Assembly (NCBI RefSeq): GCF_001467895.1
Contig: NZ_LNYO01000017.1
Span: 31,226-66,531, forward strand
Source: Legionella nautarum
Lineage (GTDB): Bacteria > Pseudomonadota > Gammaproteobacteria > Legionellales > Legionellaceae
Length of the DNA stretch: 35,306 nucleotides
Reading direction: 5' to 3'
In this document: positions 1 to 8,000 of the stretch, one piece after another
How the letters are laid out: each line of letters starts with the position of its first letter
How positions within the stretch are numbered: position 1 is the stretch's first letter
Made by a program: the position numbers and the translations under genes
Notes under the pieces: generated by a model
The model's input: only the letters and a program-made list of their open reading frames with translations
What the model was told of the DNA's origin: nothing
Databases searched by the model: none

Positions 1-60
1 AATAGTGACTGGCCTAATGATTTTGAAACTGATTTAAAAAATGGCTATTTTAATTATTAG
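1..60 (+). other. possible 3' tail of an unidentified coding region
   Basis: Frame 1 is open from the window edge to a TAG at 58-60 and would encode about 19 residues (starting NSDWPNDFETDL). It could be the end of a gene that begins outside the window. The stretch is too short to identify a family or to exclude chance. From 61 to 178 the sequence is AT-rich, and I see no gene, tRNA or clear terminator in it. Confidence 0.25.
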
Positions 61-178
61 GATAGATTATCCTTACTGGTGAATTGGCAATCGATATCTT
101 TGAGACCAACTTTTTGTCAACGTCTTTCAATTTTCGTTTTCAATATGTATTTAATAATTTCCTGATGTTAATCTATAA

Positions 179-793
179 TCAAATACTGCCAAGCAATTTT
201 TTACCATCCTCCCGTAATTCCCCGTTTGGAGCTACATGCCTATATAATGTTTGCTTCGTTATGCCCAGCTCCTCACACAAAGAGCCAATTTTAGTTTCAG
301 GCTGTCCTAGAGAAACCATGGCCAATCTAAGCTTTGCTTGAGTCATTTTATAAGGTCTGCCACCTTTTCTCCCTCTTGCACGAGCAGATGCCATCCCTGC
401 GAGGGTTCGCTCTTTAATCATTTCACGTTCAAATTCGGCCAAAGCTGCAAAAATACCAAATACTAGTTTTCCAGCAGCAGTTGTTGTATCAATAGCGGCG
501 CCATGCCCAGTTAATACTTTAAATCCAATTTCTCTAGCTGTTAAATCATGAACTGTATTAACAAGATGACGTAAATCGCGGCCCAGTCGATCCAGTTTCC
601 AGACTACCAAAGTGTCATTCTTGCGTAATGCTTTTAAACAATTAGCAAGTTCAGGGCGATCATCCTTTTTACCTGAAGCAAAATCTTCATAGAGTTGATT
701 CGGTTCAACACCTGCTTCCAAAAGAGCATCACGTTGTAAGTCCGTACTTTGCGAACCATCAGCTTTTGAAACTCGCATATAGCCAACTAGCAT
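179..793 (-). CDS. serine recombinase (resolvase/invertase family)
   Basis: Site-specific recombinase of the small serine resolvase/invertase (TnpR/Pin-like) family, which cuts and rejoins DNA through a serine-phosphodiester intermediate. The N-terminus carries the GYMRVSKADGSQ block with the nucleophile serine. It is followed by the arginine-rich catalytic segment KLDRLGRDLRHL, the long E-helix region (FAALAEFEREMIKERT) and a C-terminal helix-turn-helix (LCEELGITKQTLYRHV). The length of about 204 residues is normal for a complete resolvase with its HTH. I chose the ATG at 793 because GGAGAG lies just upstream; an upstream in-frame GTG at 817 falls inside a palindrome and has no such site. 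It is the only minus-strand gene in the left half and sits alone. It may be a remnant of a Tn3-type transposon or the recombination gene of the island; no transposase partner is visible. Confidence 0.9.
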   Translation of the reverse strand: MLVGYMRVSKADGSQSTDLQRDALLEAGVEPNQLYEDFASGKKDDRPELANCLKALRKNDTLVVWKLDRLGRDLRHLVNTVHDLTAREIGFKVLTGHGAAIDTTTAAGKLVFGIFAALAEFEREMIKERTLAGMASARARGRKGGRPYKMTQAKLRLAMVSLGQPETKIGSLCEELGITKQTLYRHVAPNGELREDGKKLLGSI

Positions 794-812
794 TTTTCTC
801 TCCATCGCTTGC

Positions 813-838
813 GTCACATAAACGTTCGATTATGTGAC
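813..838. promoter_or_regulatory. inverted repeat upstream of the recombinase gene
   Basis: A perfect inverted repeat with 9-bp arms, GTCACATAA and TTATGTGAC, separated by 8 bases (acgttcga). It lies about 20 bases before the chosen ATG of the serine recombinase. Resolvase genes commonly have their crossover and operator sites just upstream, so this is a candidate binding site. The assignment is by position only. Confidence 0.5.
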
Positions 839-970
839 TAATGGGGTTGATTACTAATAACATAATAAAATAGTAACTTAACTGGTAACTTAAATAAAGT
901 TAATTAAAGTCTATGAAAATTAGATTATGTTACTATTGATTTGATTCAGGTTGAATTGCATCAATTAAAA
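839..970. other. AT-rich intergenic region between recombinase and abiE
   Basis: No gene is seen here. The stretch is very AT-rich and holds two direct copies of GTAACTTAA (873-881 and 885-893), 12 bases apart. Together with the inverted repeat at 813-838 this could form a multi-subsite res region for the adjacent recombinase, but the subsite pattern is not clear enough to assign. Confidence 0.3.
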
Positions 971-997
971 GTTAAGATCACATTTTGTGATCTTAAC
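971..997. repeat. palindrome upstream of the abiE operon
   Basis: A perfect palindrome with 12-bp arms (GTTAAGATCACA and TGTGATCTTAAC) around a TTT centre. It lies about 110 bases before the likely AbiEi start. AbiEi antitoxins are known to repress their own operon through inverted repeats upstream of the gene, so an operator is plausible. A near-identical palindrome lies just after the operon at 2736-2760. No T-run follows, so a rho-independent terminator is less likely. Confidence 0.65.
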
Positions 998-1105
998 TAA
1001 ACCTGGATGTTTAATATTTCGTATTAAATGAAGGTAAGGGAGCATTCTTAGGGGCAAAATCATTTTTTGTATGCAAATTATATTAAATTATGTTATTATT
1101 TGAAT

Positions 1106-1906
1106 ATGAAAAATGAAAACTTATCCTCTTTGATTAAACACTTCCTTCAAAAAGGCAGATATAGCTTTGAGAAAACGGAAGCTATTAAACTACTTGATTG
1201 TAATACTCCATCTTTTATTAATTCCGCAAACAGATTAGCCAAGAAAAAAGAGTTGGCTTTAGTAAGAGAGGGGTTCTACATTATTATACCTCCGCAGCAT
1301 TTTTCACTTGGTTGTTTACCCGCGGATTGGTTTATAGATGATTTGATGAAATATTTAGGACAACCCTATTATACCAGTCTTTTATCCGCAGCTTCTTATT
1401 ACGGCGCATCACATCAACAACCCCAGCGGTTTCAAGTTATGACGAATAAACAAACACGAGCTATTTCAATTGGAAATGTATCGATTGAATTTATTGTTAA
1501 AAAAACAATGCCTGATGTAGGTATAAATAAAATTAATTCTTATACCGGCGCTATAAATATATCAAGTCCAGAACTTACCATGATGGATGTGTGTGATTAT
1601 TCAAAGCATGCGGGATATATCCATAATATGGCTCAAGTGATCACTGACCTGGCTGAGTCTGTTAATAAAGATAAATTTAAAGAGTTGCTTGAAAAACTAC
1701 CCGTTAAAACCACCATGTTGCAAAGACTTGGGTACTTACTTGATATAACAGAGCACGAGGAATTGAGCGAAGTGGTATATGCAGTTTTATTATTGCGAAA
1801 ACCTGTGAATTACATCTGGTTGAGCCCTGGAGAAGATTTAAATATCATCGAGAAAAATGAACGATGGAATATTAATGTTAATGAAGAAGTGGAGTTAGAT
1901 ATATGA
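1106..1906 (+). CDS. abiEi: AbiEi-family antitoxin / transcriptional regulator (type IV TA)
   Basis: Antitoxin of an AbiE-type toxin-antitoxin and abortive infection pair. In this family the N-terminal winged helix binds the operon's own promoter, and the C-terminal domain counters the toxin without direct binding. Here the N-terminal part (about residues 5-60) reads as a winged helix (RYSFEKTEAIKLL, then a wing ending LVREGFYIIIP). It is followed by the AbiEi middle signature PYYTSLLSAASYYGASHQQP and a C-terminal helical region. The stop overlaps the AbiEii start by 4 bases (ATGA), so the two are translationally coupled. I prefer the ATG at 1106 (266 residues) over an in-frame TTG at 1067 because the family pattern begins close to it; neither has a strong ribosome site. 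Autoregulation through the palindrome at 971-997 is likely but inferred. Confidence 0.9.
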   Translation: MKNENLSSLIKHFLQKGRYSFEKTEAIKLLDCNTPSFINSANRLAKKKELALVREGFYIIIPPQHFSLGCLPADWFIDDLMKYLGQPYYTSLLSAASYYGASHQQPQRFQVMTNKQTRAISIGNVSIEFIVKKTMPDVGINKINSYTGAINISSPELTMMDVCDYSKHAGYIHNMAQVITDLAESVNKDKFKELLEKLPVKTTMLQRLGYLLDITEHEELSEVVYAVLLLRKPVNYIWLSPGEDLNIIEKNERWNINVNEEVELDI

Positions 1907-2724
1907 TCCCCATCTCAGCAATTACCGAATGGCGAGAATATGCCCCATGGGGTTCAAGTGCTCAGGTTGAGCATGATTTGTTGTTGTCACGAATTTTAGT
2001 AGAATTATTTAATAATGCTTTTTTATCTTCTAAACTCGCGTTTCGTGGCGGAACCGCCATCCATAAATTATTTCTTAAACAGGTGGTAAGATTCAGCGAG
2101 GATATTGATTTAGTTCAATTGAACGCAGAACCCATCGGGGATACTTTGGGTGAACTGCATCATCTACTTAATTCCTGGATGGGTGAGCCAAAAGTAAAAT
2201 TTGCTGAAGGAAGAGCTACGATGATTTATCGTGTTCAATCCGAAGAAGAAAATAAGCCCATACGTATTAAGATTGAAATTAATACAAGAGATCATTTTAA
2301 TGTATTGGATAGAATCGAAATACCGTTTGCTGTCAGTAATAAGTGGTTTAGTGGGGAAACAAAGATAAATACCTATCAACTTGAAGAGCTTATGGCTACA
2401 AAGTTAAAGGCTTTATACCAGCGAAAAAAAGGGCGTGATTTATTTGATTTTTATGCTGTAGTTAAAGAAGTAGGAATAAATATAGAAGAAGTACTTCATT
2501 GCTTCGATTTCTATATGGATGCGCACAATAATAAGGTAACCAAGGCGCAATTTCAAAAAAATCTGGAGCAAAAGCGCAAGTCAAAGATATTTAATACAGA
2601 TATGCATGCATTATTACCTGAGAATATGAGTTATGAGTATGATGTTGAATGGATATACCAATATTTATTCAATGAAGTAGTGCACCGTCTGCCTGGGGAG
2701 CCTTGGAAAGGACTAGATAAATAA
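1903..2724 (+). CDS. abiEii: AbiEii-family nucleotidyltransferase toxin (type IV TA)
   Basis: Toxin partner of AbiEi, a DNA polymerase beta-like nucleotidyltransferase (AbiEii/AbiGii family). Members are known to inhibit growth; related MenT toxins add nucleotides to tRNA. The signature motifs are present. LAFRGGTAIHKLF is the GG-S/T loop that binds the nucleotide. VRFSEDIDLV carries the paired metal-binding acidic residues DID. KLKALYQRKKGRDLFDFY is the conserved K...RDLFD motif. At 273 residues it is a normal full-length member. Motifs look intact, so the toxin is probably functional, which would help stabilise the island. It is translated with AbiEi by an ATGA overlap. Confidence 0.93.
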   Translation: MIPISAITEWREYAPWGSSAQVEHDLLLSRILVELFNNAFLSSKLAFRGGTAIHKLFLKQVVRFSEDIDLVQLNAEPIGDTLGELHHLLNSWMGEPKVKFAEGRATMIYRVQSEEENKPIRIKIEINTRDHFNVLDRIEIPFAVSNKWFSGETKINTYQLEELMATKLKALYQRKKGRDLFDFYAVVKEVGINIEEVLHCFDFYMDAHNNKVTKAQFQKNLEQKRKSKIFNTDMHALLPENMSYEYDVEWIYQYLFNEVVHRLPGEPWKGLDK

Positions 2725-2735
2725 TATCTATCAAT

Positions 2736-2760
2736 TTAAGGTCACAATTTGTGACCTTAA
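2736..2760. repeat. palindrome downstream of abiE, related to the one upstream
   Basis: Perfect palindrome with 11-bp arms (TTAAGGTCACA and TGTGACCTTAA) around ATT. It shares the TCACA...TGTGA core, the TTAAG ends and the preceding 'atcaatt' context with the palindrome at 971-997. It stands between the AbiEii stop and the start of the DUF3987 gene, so it may be an operator for that gene, a transcript-ending hairpin, or one end of a mobile abiE cassette. Confidence 0.6.
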
Positions 2761-2814
2761 GTTCAAACATAACTTGCATCGCAAATTAGCAATATTAAAG
2801 AAGGTGAAGCCCAA

Positions 2815-4323
2815 ATGAGTTCTTTTGTCATAAATACAGAGTTAGATAACGTCGAAGCGGCTATAGCTCGGATCACGAGGGATTGGGAAACCCCAATCCC
2901 TTTTGCAGTGACTAAGCAGGAGGAATCAGCTTATCCTTTACAAGCGCTTCCAAGAATTTTACAAAAAACAGTTTCCGATTATCAACAATATGGCCAACAG
3001 CCAATTTCACTCATTGCGTGTGGTGCATTAGCTAATGTGTCTTTGGCTTGTCAGTCGTTAGCGAATGTAGCAAGAGATCATTATCTAATTAGTCCTGTTT
3101 CCTTATATTTCATCGTATTGGCATCTAGTGGGGAGAGAAAATCTGCATCGGATAATTTATTTTCACATGCTGCCAGGAGCTGGGAAGAAAGGGTTCGCTC
3201 GCAACGCTTACCTATGGCCAATGCGGCTAAAGTGTTGCATCGGGCTTGGAAAATGCAATGTGACGAGCTGATTTATCGATTACGATCCGGCTCTTTTTCT
3301 GACGATTATGCAGATACTCGGGAAGAGCTCGAAGAACTTATGATGCATGAGCCTGAAATACCGTTGCTTCCCACGCTTTATTTTGAAGATGTTACGCAAG
3401 AAGCGCTGGCTCATAGTTTGGCTCATGGTTGGCCAAGTGCGTCTCTTTGGTCTGATGAGGCTGGTATTATTATTGGCAGCCAGAGTATGCAATCAAATCC
3501 GACTCGATTTGTCGCATTACTCAACCGTTTGTGGGATGCAAAACTTTTTACTACACATAGAAAGACATCCGATAATTTTGTCTTAAAAAATCGGCGCCTT
3601 ACTTTAAATTTACTAAGCCAACCCATTTTGATGCAACAATTGCTAGGTCAGTCGCAGCATATTGCGCGTCAGAGCGGTTTTTTACCAAGGTGTTTGCTGG
3701 CTTATCCTAAAAGTCTCATGGGAACACGCTTATACCAGGAACCCAATGATTCTTTATCCTGTTTTAGCGCTTATCACGAGCGCATTACTTCGTGTCTTTC
3801 TCAATCGGAAGAGTTGGGGATCAAAGGATGCATTAATTTGCCAACATTAGTTTTTAGTCCACAGGCCAAACAAAAATGGATTCAGTTTTTTAACCATATG
3901 GAATCAGGGCTGTCTGATAATGGTCCATGGGTGGCGTTAAAAGATTTTGTGAGTAAAGCTGCGGAGAATTCCGCAAGGCTAGCCGCTCTGTTTCACCTGT
4001 TTGAAGGTAAAGTTGGAGACATAAGCACTGAACATATTGAAAGTGCTATTGAAATCATACGCTGGCATATGCAGGAGACTCGGCGGCTGTTGTCTACTGA
4101 AAGTTCTCAAAGTGAGGTTCAGGATGCACAAAAACTGCTGAACTGGTTAATGATGAAAGATCATTACACCATTAGTGTAAGAGAGATTCAAAGATTGAGT
4201 CCTTTAAGGGATAAATCCAGAATGAATAAAGCGATAGATATATTAATGGATCATCATGTAATCAGAGAAACAACCCAGGGTAATAAGACAATTTTGGAAA
4301 TGAACCCTCATTGTTCTCAATAA
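2815..4323 (+). CDS. DUF3987 (YfjI-like) domain protein
   Basis: A 502-residue protein with the layout of DUF3987/YfjI-like proteins, which occur on prophages, plasmids and islands and whose biochemical role is not established. A primase/helicase-like P-loop fold has been suggested for the family. The segment LYFIVLASSGERKSASDNLF (about residue 100) is the family's modified P-loop. LWSDEAGIIIG (about residue 205) is in the place of an acidic Walker B-like motif. The C-terminal about 80 residues read as a winged-helix domain (YTISVREIQRLSP...IDILMDHHVI), suggesting DNA binding. It is preceded by a GGTGA-type ribosome site. It lies between the abiE palindrome and the TGCGACA inverted repeat, heading a run of nucleic-acid-related genes on the same strand. 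Function unknown. Confidence 0.75.
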   Translation: MSSFVINTELDNVEAAIARITRDWETPIPFAVTKQEESAYPLQALPRILQKTVSDYQQYGQQPISLIACGALANVSLACQSLANVARDHYLISPVSLYFIVLASSGERKSASDNLFSHAARSWEERVRSQRLPMANAAKVLHRAWKMQCDELIYRLRSGSFSDDYADTREELEELMMHEPEIPLLPTLYFEDVTQEALAHSLAHGWPSASLWSDEAGIIIGSQSMQSNPTRFVALLNRLWDAKLFTTHRKTSDNFVLKNRRLTLNLLSQPILMQQLLGQSQHIARQSGFLPRCLLAYPKSLMGTRLYQEPNDSLSCFSAYHERITSCLSQSEELGIKGCINLPTLVFSPQAKQKWIQFFNHMESGLSDNGPWVALKDFVSKAAENSARLAALFHLFEGKVGDISTEHIESAIEIIRWHMQETRRLLSTESSQSEVQDAQKLLNWLMMKDHYTISVREIQRLSPLRDKSRMNKAIDILMDHHVIRETTQGNKTILEMNPHCSQ

Positions 4324-4326
4324 ATT

Positions 4327-4411
4327 TTGCGACACTGCGACAATTGCGACAAGCTTTGAATGATGGGGGATATTGTAAAAACGAACTGTCGCAATTGTCG
4401 CAGTGTCGCAA
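4327..4411. repeat. perfect 25-bp inverted repeat of TGCGACA units
   Basis: Left arm 4327-4351 and right arm 4387-4411 are exact reverse complements over 25 bases, separated by a 35-base spacer. Each arm holds three copies of the hexamer GCGACA (or its complement TGTCGC) at 8- to 9-base steps. The repeat fills the gap between the DUF3987 stop and the MazG-like start. It could be a multimeric protein-binding site (iteron-like), a long hairpin in the transcript, or a cruciform. It begins immediately after the DUF3987 stop, so one of the flanking proteins may be its ligand; that is inference. Confidence 0.9.
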
Positions 4412-4437
4412 GTAACGAAAAAGTATAAGGCGATATT

Positions 4438-5031
4438 ATGGCTATTTTTGAAGAAATTGAACACTTAGAGCAGGAGGCTGCGGCTTTTGGTTTGCAGTGG
4501 GAAACCAAAGATCAAATCATGACTCAGATTCGTAATGAGTGTTTAGAAATAGAGGAACATCTGCATTCACCCGAACAAAGGGAAGCGCTACAGGATGAAA
4601 TAGGTGATCTTTTGCATGCAGCCTTTTCGCTGTGTGTATTTAGCAATTTTTCACCTGAGCTCACTTTACGAAAAAGCCTCGACAAATTTGAACATCGATT
4701 GAATGCGATGAAGGATATAGCCAAAGAGCAAGGGTTGCCCCATTTGAGAGGAAAATCATTTGATGAATTAATGCAGTATTGGGAGCAAGCAAAAGTAAGA
4801 ACTAAGTTACCTAAACAGGGAAAAGTTAGTGGCACTAAAAAGGCTTTGGACATTTGGGAATCGAAAGTGACGCAAAAGGAGTTGATTCTAAAAAATGTTT
4901 GGTGTGGTCAATGCCGTTCTACCTGCACCATTAATGATCCTGTTGCAACAATCATTGGTAAAAGCATCGTATTAAATGGAAATTGTGGAACATGTGGTGA
5001 AAAGGTTGCGAGATATATTGAGGAAAGCTGA
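4438..5031 (+). CDS. MazG-like nucleotide pyrophosphohydrolase with C-terminal zinc-binding tail
   Basis: Predicted all-alpha NTP pyrophosphohydrolase of the MazG family, which hydrolyses nucleoside triphosphates to monophosphate and pyrophosphate. The metal-binding motifs are visible: NECLEIEEHL (EXXE) at about residues 35-44 and DEIGDLLHAAFSL (EXXD) at about 57-69. A helical segment RLNAMKDIAKEQGL follows. A linker (KLPKQGKVSGTKKAL) leads to a C-terminal domain with CGQC and CGTCG pairs that should form a zinc ribbon. This tail is not part of a minimal MazG and may direct the enzyme to a nucleic acid or partner. The start ATG has AAGGCG upstream. Genes on both sides run in the same direction. 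It could act in nucleotide-pool control during phage attack, as some MazG relatives are thought to do. Confidence 0.82.
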   Translation: MAIFEEIEHLEQEAAAFGLQWETKDQIMTQIRNECLEIEEHLHSPEQREALQDEIGDLLHAAFSLCVFSNFSPELTLRKSLDKFEHRLNAMKDIAKEQGLPHLRGKSFDELMQYWEQAKVRTKLPKQGKVSGTKKALDIWESKVTQKELILKNVWCGQCRSTCTINDPVATIIGKSIVLNGNCGTCGEKVARYIEES

Positions 5032-5085
5032 AGTTTTTTCAACTGAGAAAGAAGCATTTGCTAAAGACTAAATTTGGGAGTTCGT

Positions 5086-8000
5086 GTGCATTTTGAAGCA
5101 GATCAAATTATTTATTCTCCTTCTGACTTAACGCTGTATATGGAAAGTCCATTTGCTTCCCTAATGGAGCATTTGGCTTGTATTGAGCCATGCACGCTCG
5201 ATTTGGTAGATAAAGAAGATCCTTTGTTATCCGTATTGCAACATAAAGGCTTACAATTTGAGCAGGAAATTTTAACATCATTTATGTCGCAAGGCTTGCA
5301 AGTCGTATCTATTGAAAGAGGGAAGCACGCCTATCAGGATACTCTGAACGCCATGCACAAAGGTGTAGATGTCATCTATCAGGCAGCTTTATCCCTGTAT
5401 CCATTTAAAGGATATGCTGATTTTTTAATGAAGGTTGAGGGAGACAGTGATTTAGGAGCATTTCACTATGAACCTTGGGATATTAAGCTTTCAAAAACAG
5501 TTAAACCTCAGTTTGTTATTCAATTATGTTGTTATGCAGAAATGCTGGAAGTGATTCAAAATAAACGACCTAATAGGATTACTGTTGTTACGGGTGATAA
5601 ACAACAGGTTCAGTTGGCAACAAACGAACATTTTTATTACTACGTGCATCTTAAAGAACGGTTTTTTGAAGTGCATGGCCATTTTTCAAAAGAAGATTTA
5701 CCCGATCCAGCTGATTCTGATCGCTTTGGTCGTTGGTCTACCTATGCTAATGAACGTCTTATCGTGTCTGATCATTTATCTCAAGTTGCAACGATTACCA
5801 AGAGCCAAATCAAAAAGCTAAACAAGGCTGGAATCAAAACAATGCAATCCCTGATGGAACTGCCCCAATTGAGAGTTAAGGGAATTCAGACAGAAGTGCT
5901 TAAACGCCTTCAGTTACAGGCGAATATTCAAAAAATGAGTATAGGTAAAGAAAAACCTTTATACGAGATATTGCCACACGACAATCAAAAGAAAAGTGGT
6001 TTGGCTTTGCTTCCTCCTGAATCTCCATTGGACATTTATTTTGATATTGAAGGATTTCCTTTAGTAGATGGGGGATTAGAGTACCTTTGGGGCATTGCCT
6101 ATTTTGATGAGAAAGGAATTCGGCAATATAAAGACTTCTGGGCACATGATAAGGTGCAGGAACAAGCAGCATTTCAATCGTTTATCGAATGGGTATTTGA
6201 GCGTTGGCAACGTGATCCGCATATGCATATTTACCATTATGCGAATTATGAAATAGCCGCATGCCGGAAATTGATGGGACGGTATGGCATTTGTGAAGCC
6301 ATGGTGGATACTTTGTTGCGCAACGAGGTATTTGTTGATTTATACAAAATTGTTAAAGGCTGCTTGCGCTTAGGTGAGCCGCGTTATTCAATAAAAAATG
6401 TAGAGCATTTATACAGAGCGAAACGCGACACAGAAGTGGGGTCTGGTGGTGATTCTGTGGTGGTTTATGAACGTTGGCGTGAAGAGCCTGATGGAGATAG
6501 CTGGCAGAGCTCAAGCATTTTAAAAGCTATTCGGGATTATAATATTGATGATTGTCATTCTACCCAAGAGCTGGTCAATTGGTTGCGGGCTCGTCAGCAG
6601 GAGAATAGTATTATCTACCTCGGAAAAACTGAGATAGTGCCTGAGCCTGAAAATGAAACTATCACAGAATCTATTCGTTTACGTGACAAACTGCTTGAGA
6701 AGGCCAGTTACTTCAAAACACAAGGATTAGAACAAGAGAGTAAAGTTTCCAGTCTGTTTGCCTGGATCCTGGAATTTCATCGCCGTGAAAAGAAGCCGAT
6801 GTATTGGAGATTATTTGACAGGCTGGGATCAAGCTTTGATGAGTTGTTTGATGATATTGATTGTCTTGCCTATTGTGTACGTACTGATAAAGCCCCCTAT
6901 AAACCTACGCCACGATCTAAAAACTTAGCGTATGAATATCGGTTTGATCCAAGCCAGGAATTCAAAGCGGCTGCTGATAAATACAAAGTTTTGGGAGAAG
7001 AACGCCCAGACGGAAAAACATTAAGCGTTACCGTGGTTAAAGAAGATTCAAGATTGAATGAGGGTATCATTGTTCTACAGACGGGAGCCAACTTAAGTGA
7101 AGTTGTGACTTTAATTCCCGATGAAGACATCAATGCAGAACCGATCCCTACAGCGATCATGCACCGTGCCGAACAATTTTATCAAGGCCAATTAGAGAAT
7201 ACCGCGATTCATGATTTTTTGATGCGACATCCGCCTAGAATCACAGGAATGTTACCGGATTTGCCCATAGCGCCAAGTCATGAGCCATCTACCCGTTTGA
7301 CTCAAATTATTTCCGCCGTAATCAATCTGAATAATAGTTATCTTACTATTCAAGGCCCACCAGGCTCAGGCAAAACGTATACCGCAAAACATATTATTGC
7401 CGAACTTTTAAAACAGGGAAAACGAATAGGCATCTCGTCCAATAGCCACAAGGCGATTAATCATTTATTGATAAGCACTACTGAATATTGCAAAAAAGAA
7501 GGCATACCGGCTTATTTTGCCTGCACAAAAGAAACAGATGAGTCATTAACTAAACTTGGCATTTCTATCTTTGAAAATAAATCGATCGCGGGTAATTTGC
7601 GACCCTCATGTGTTATTGGAACCACTGCGTGGGGATTTGCAAGGCCAGATTTAGAAAATTCATTCGATTACTTATTCATCGATGAAGCAGGGCAGGTGAG
7701 TGTCGCGAATTTAATCGCGATGAGCCGTGCTACCAAAAATATCATCTTAATGGGTGATCAAATGCAGTTGGGACAACCCTCTCAAGGCAGCCACCCAGAA
7801 GAAAGTGGTGCATCAATTTTAGATTATTTATTACATACCACACCAACAATTCCTGAAAACATGGGCGTATTTCTAGGTACTACATATCGCATGCATTCAG
7901 CTGTCAATCAGTTTATCAGTGACGCTATTTATGAGGGCAAGTTGGAATCAGCAGTAGAAAATGACAAACAACGTATTTTAGTGCCTGAAACCTATCAAGG

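Noticed and set aside
84-341. Plus-strand open frame of 85 codons opposite the end of the recombinase gene
   Set aside because: Most of it is the complement of the recombinase coding sequence, it has no ribosome site, and its product resembles no family I know.
971-997. Palindrome read as a CRP-type site or as a terminator
   Set aside because: The half-sites are TCACA...TGTGA with a 3-base centre, the inverse of the CRP pattern TGTGA-N6-TCACA. No T-run follows, so a rho-independent terminator is not supported.
4327-4411. TGCGACA repeats as a CRISPR array
   Set aside because: The units are 7-9 bases, arranged as two inverted arms without spacers of constant length, and no cas genes are nearby. 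The RecB/Cas4-like domain in the following gene belongs to a TM0106-type fusion.
4317-4508. Minus-strand frames crossing the inverted repeat region (4243-4508)
   Set aside because: They are complements of the DUF3987 and MazG genes and the repeat; there is no ribosome site and no family resemblance.
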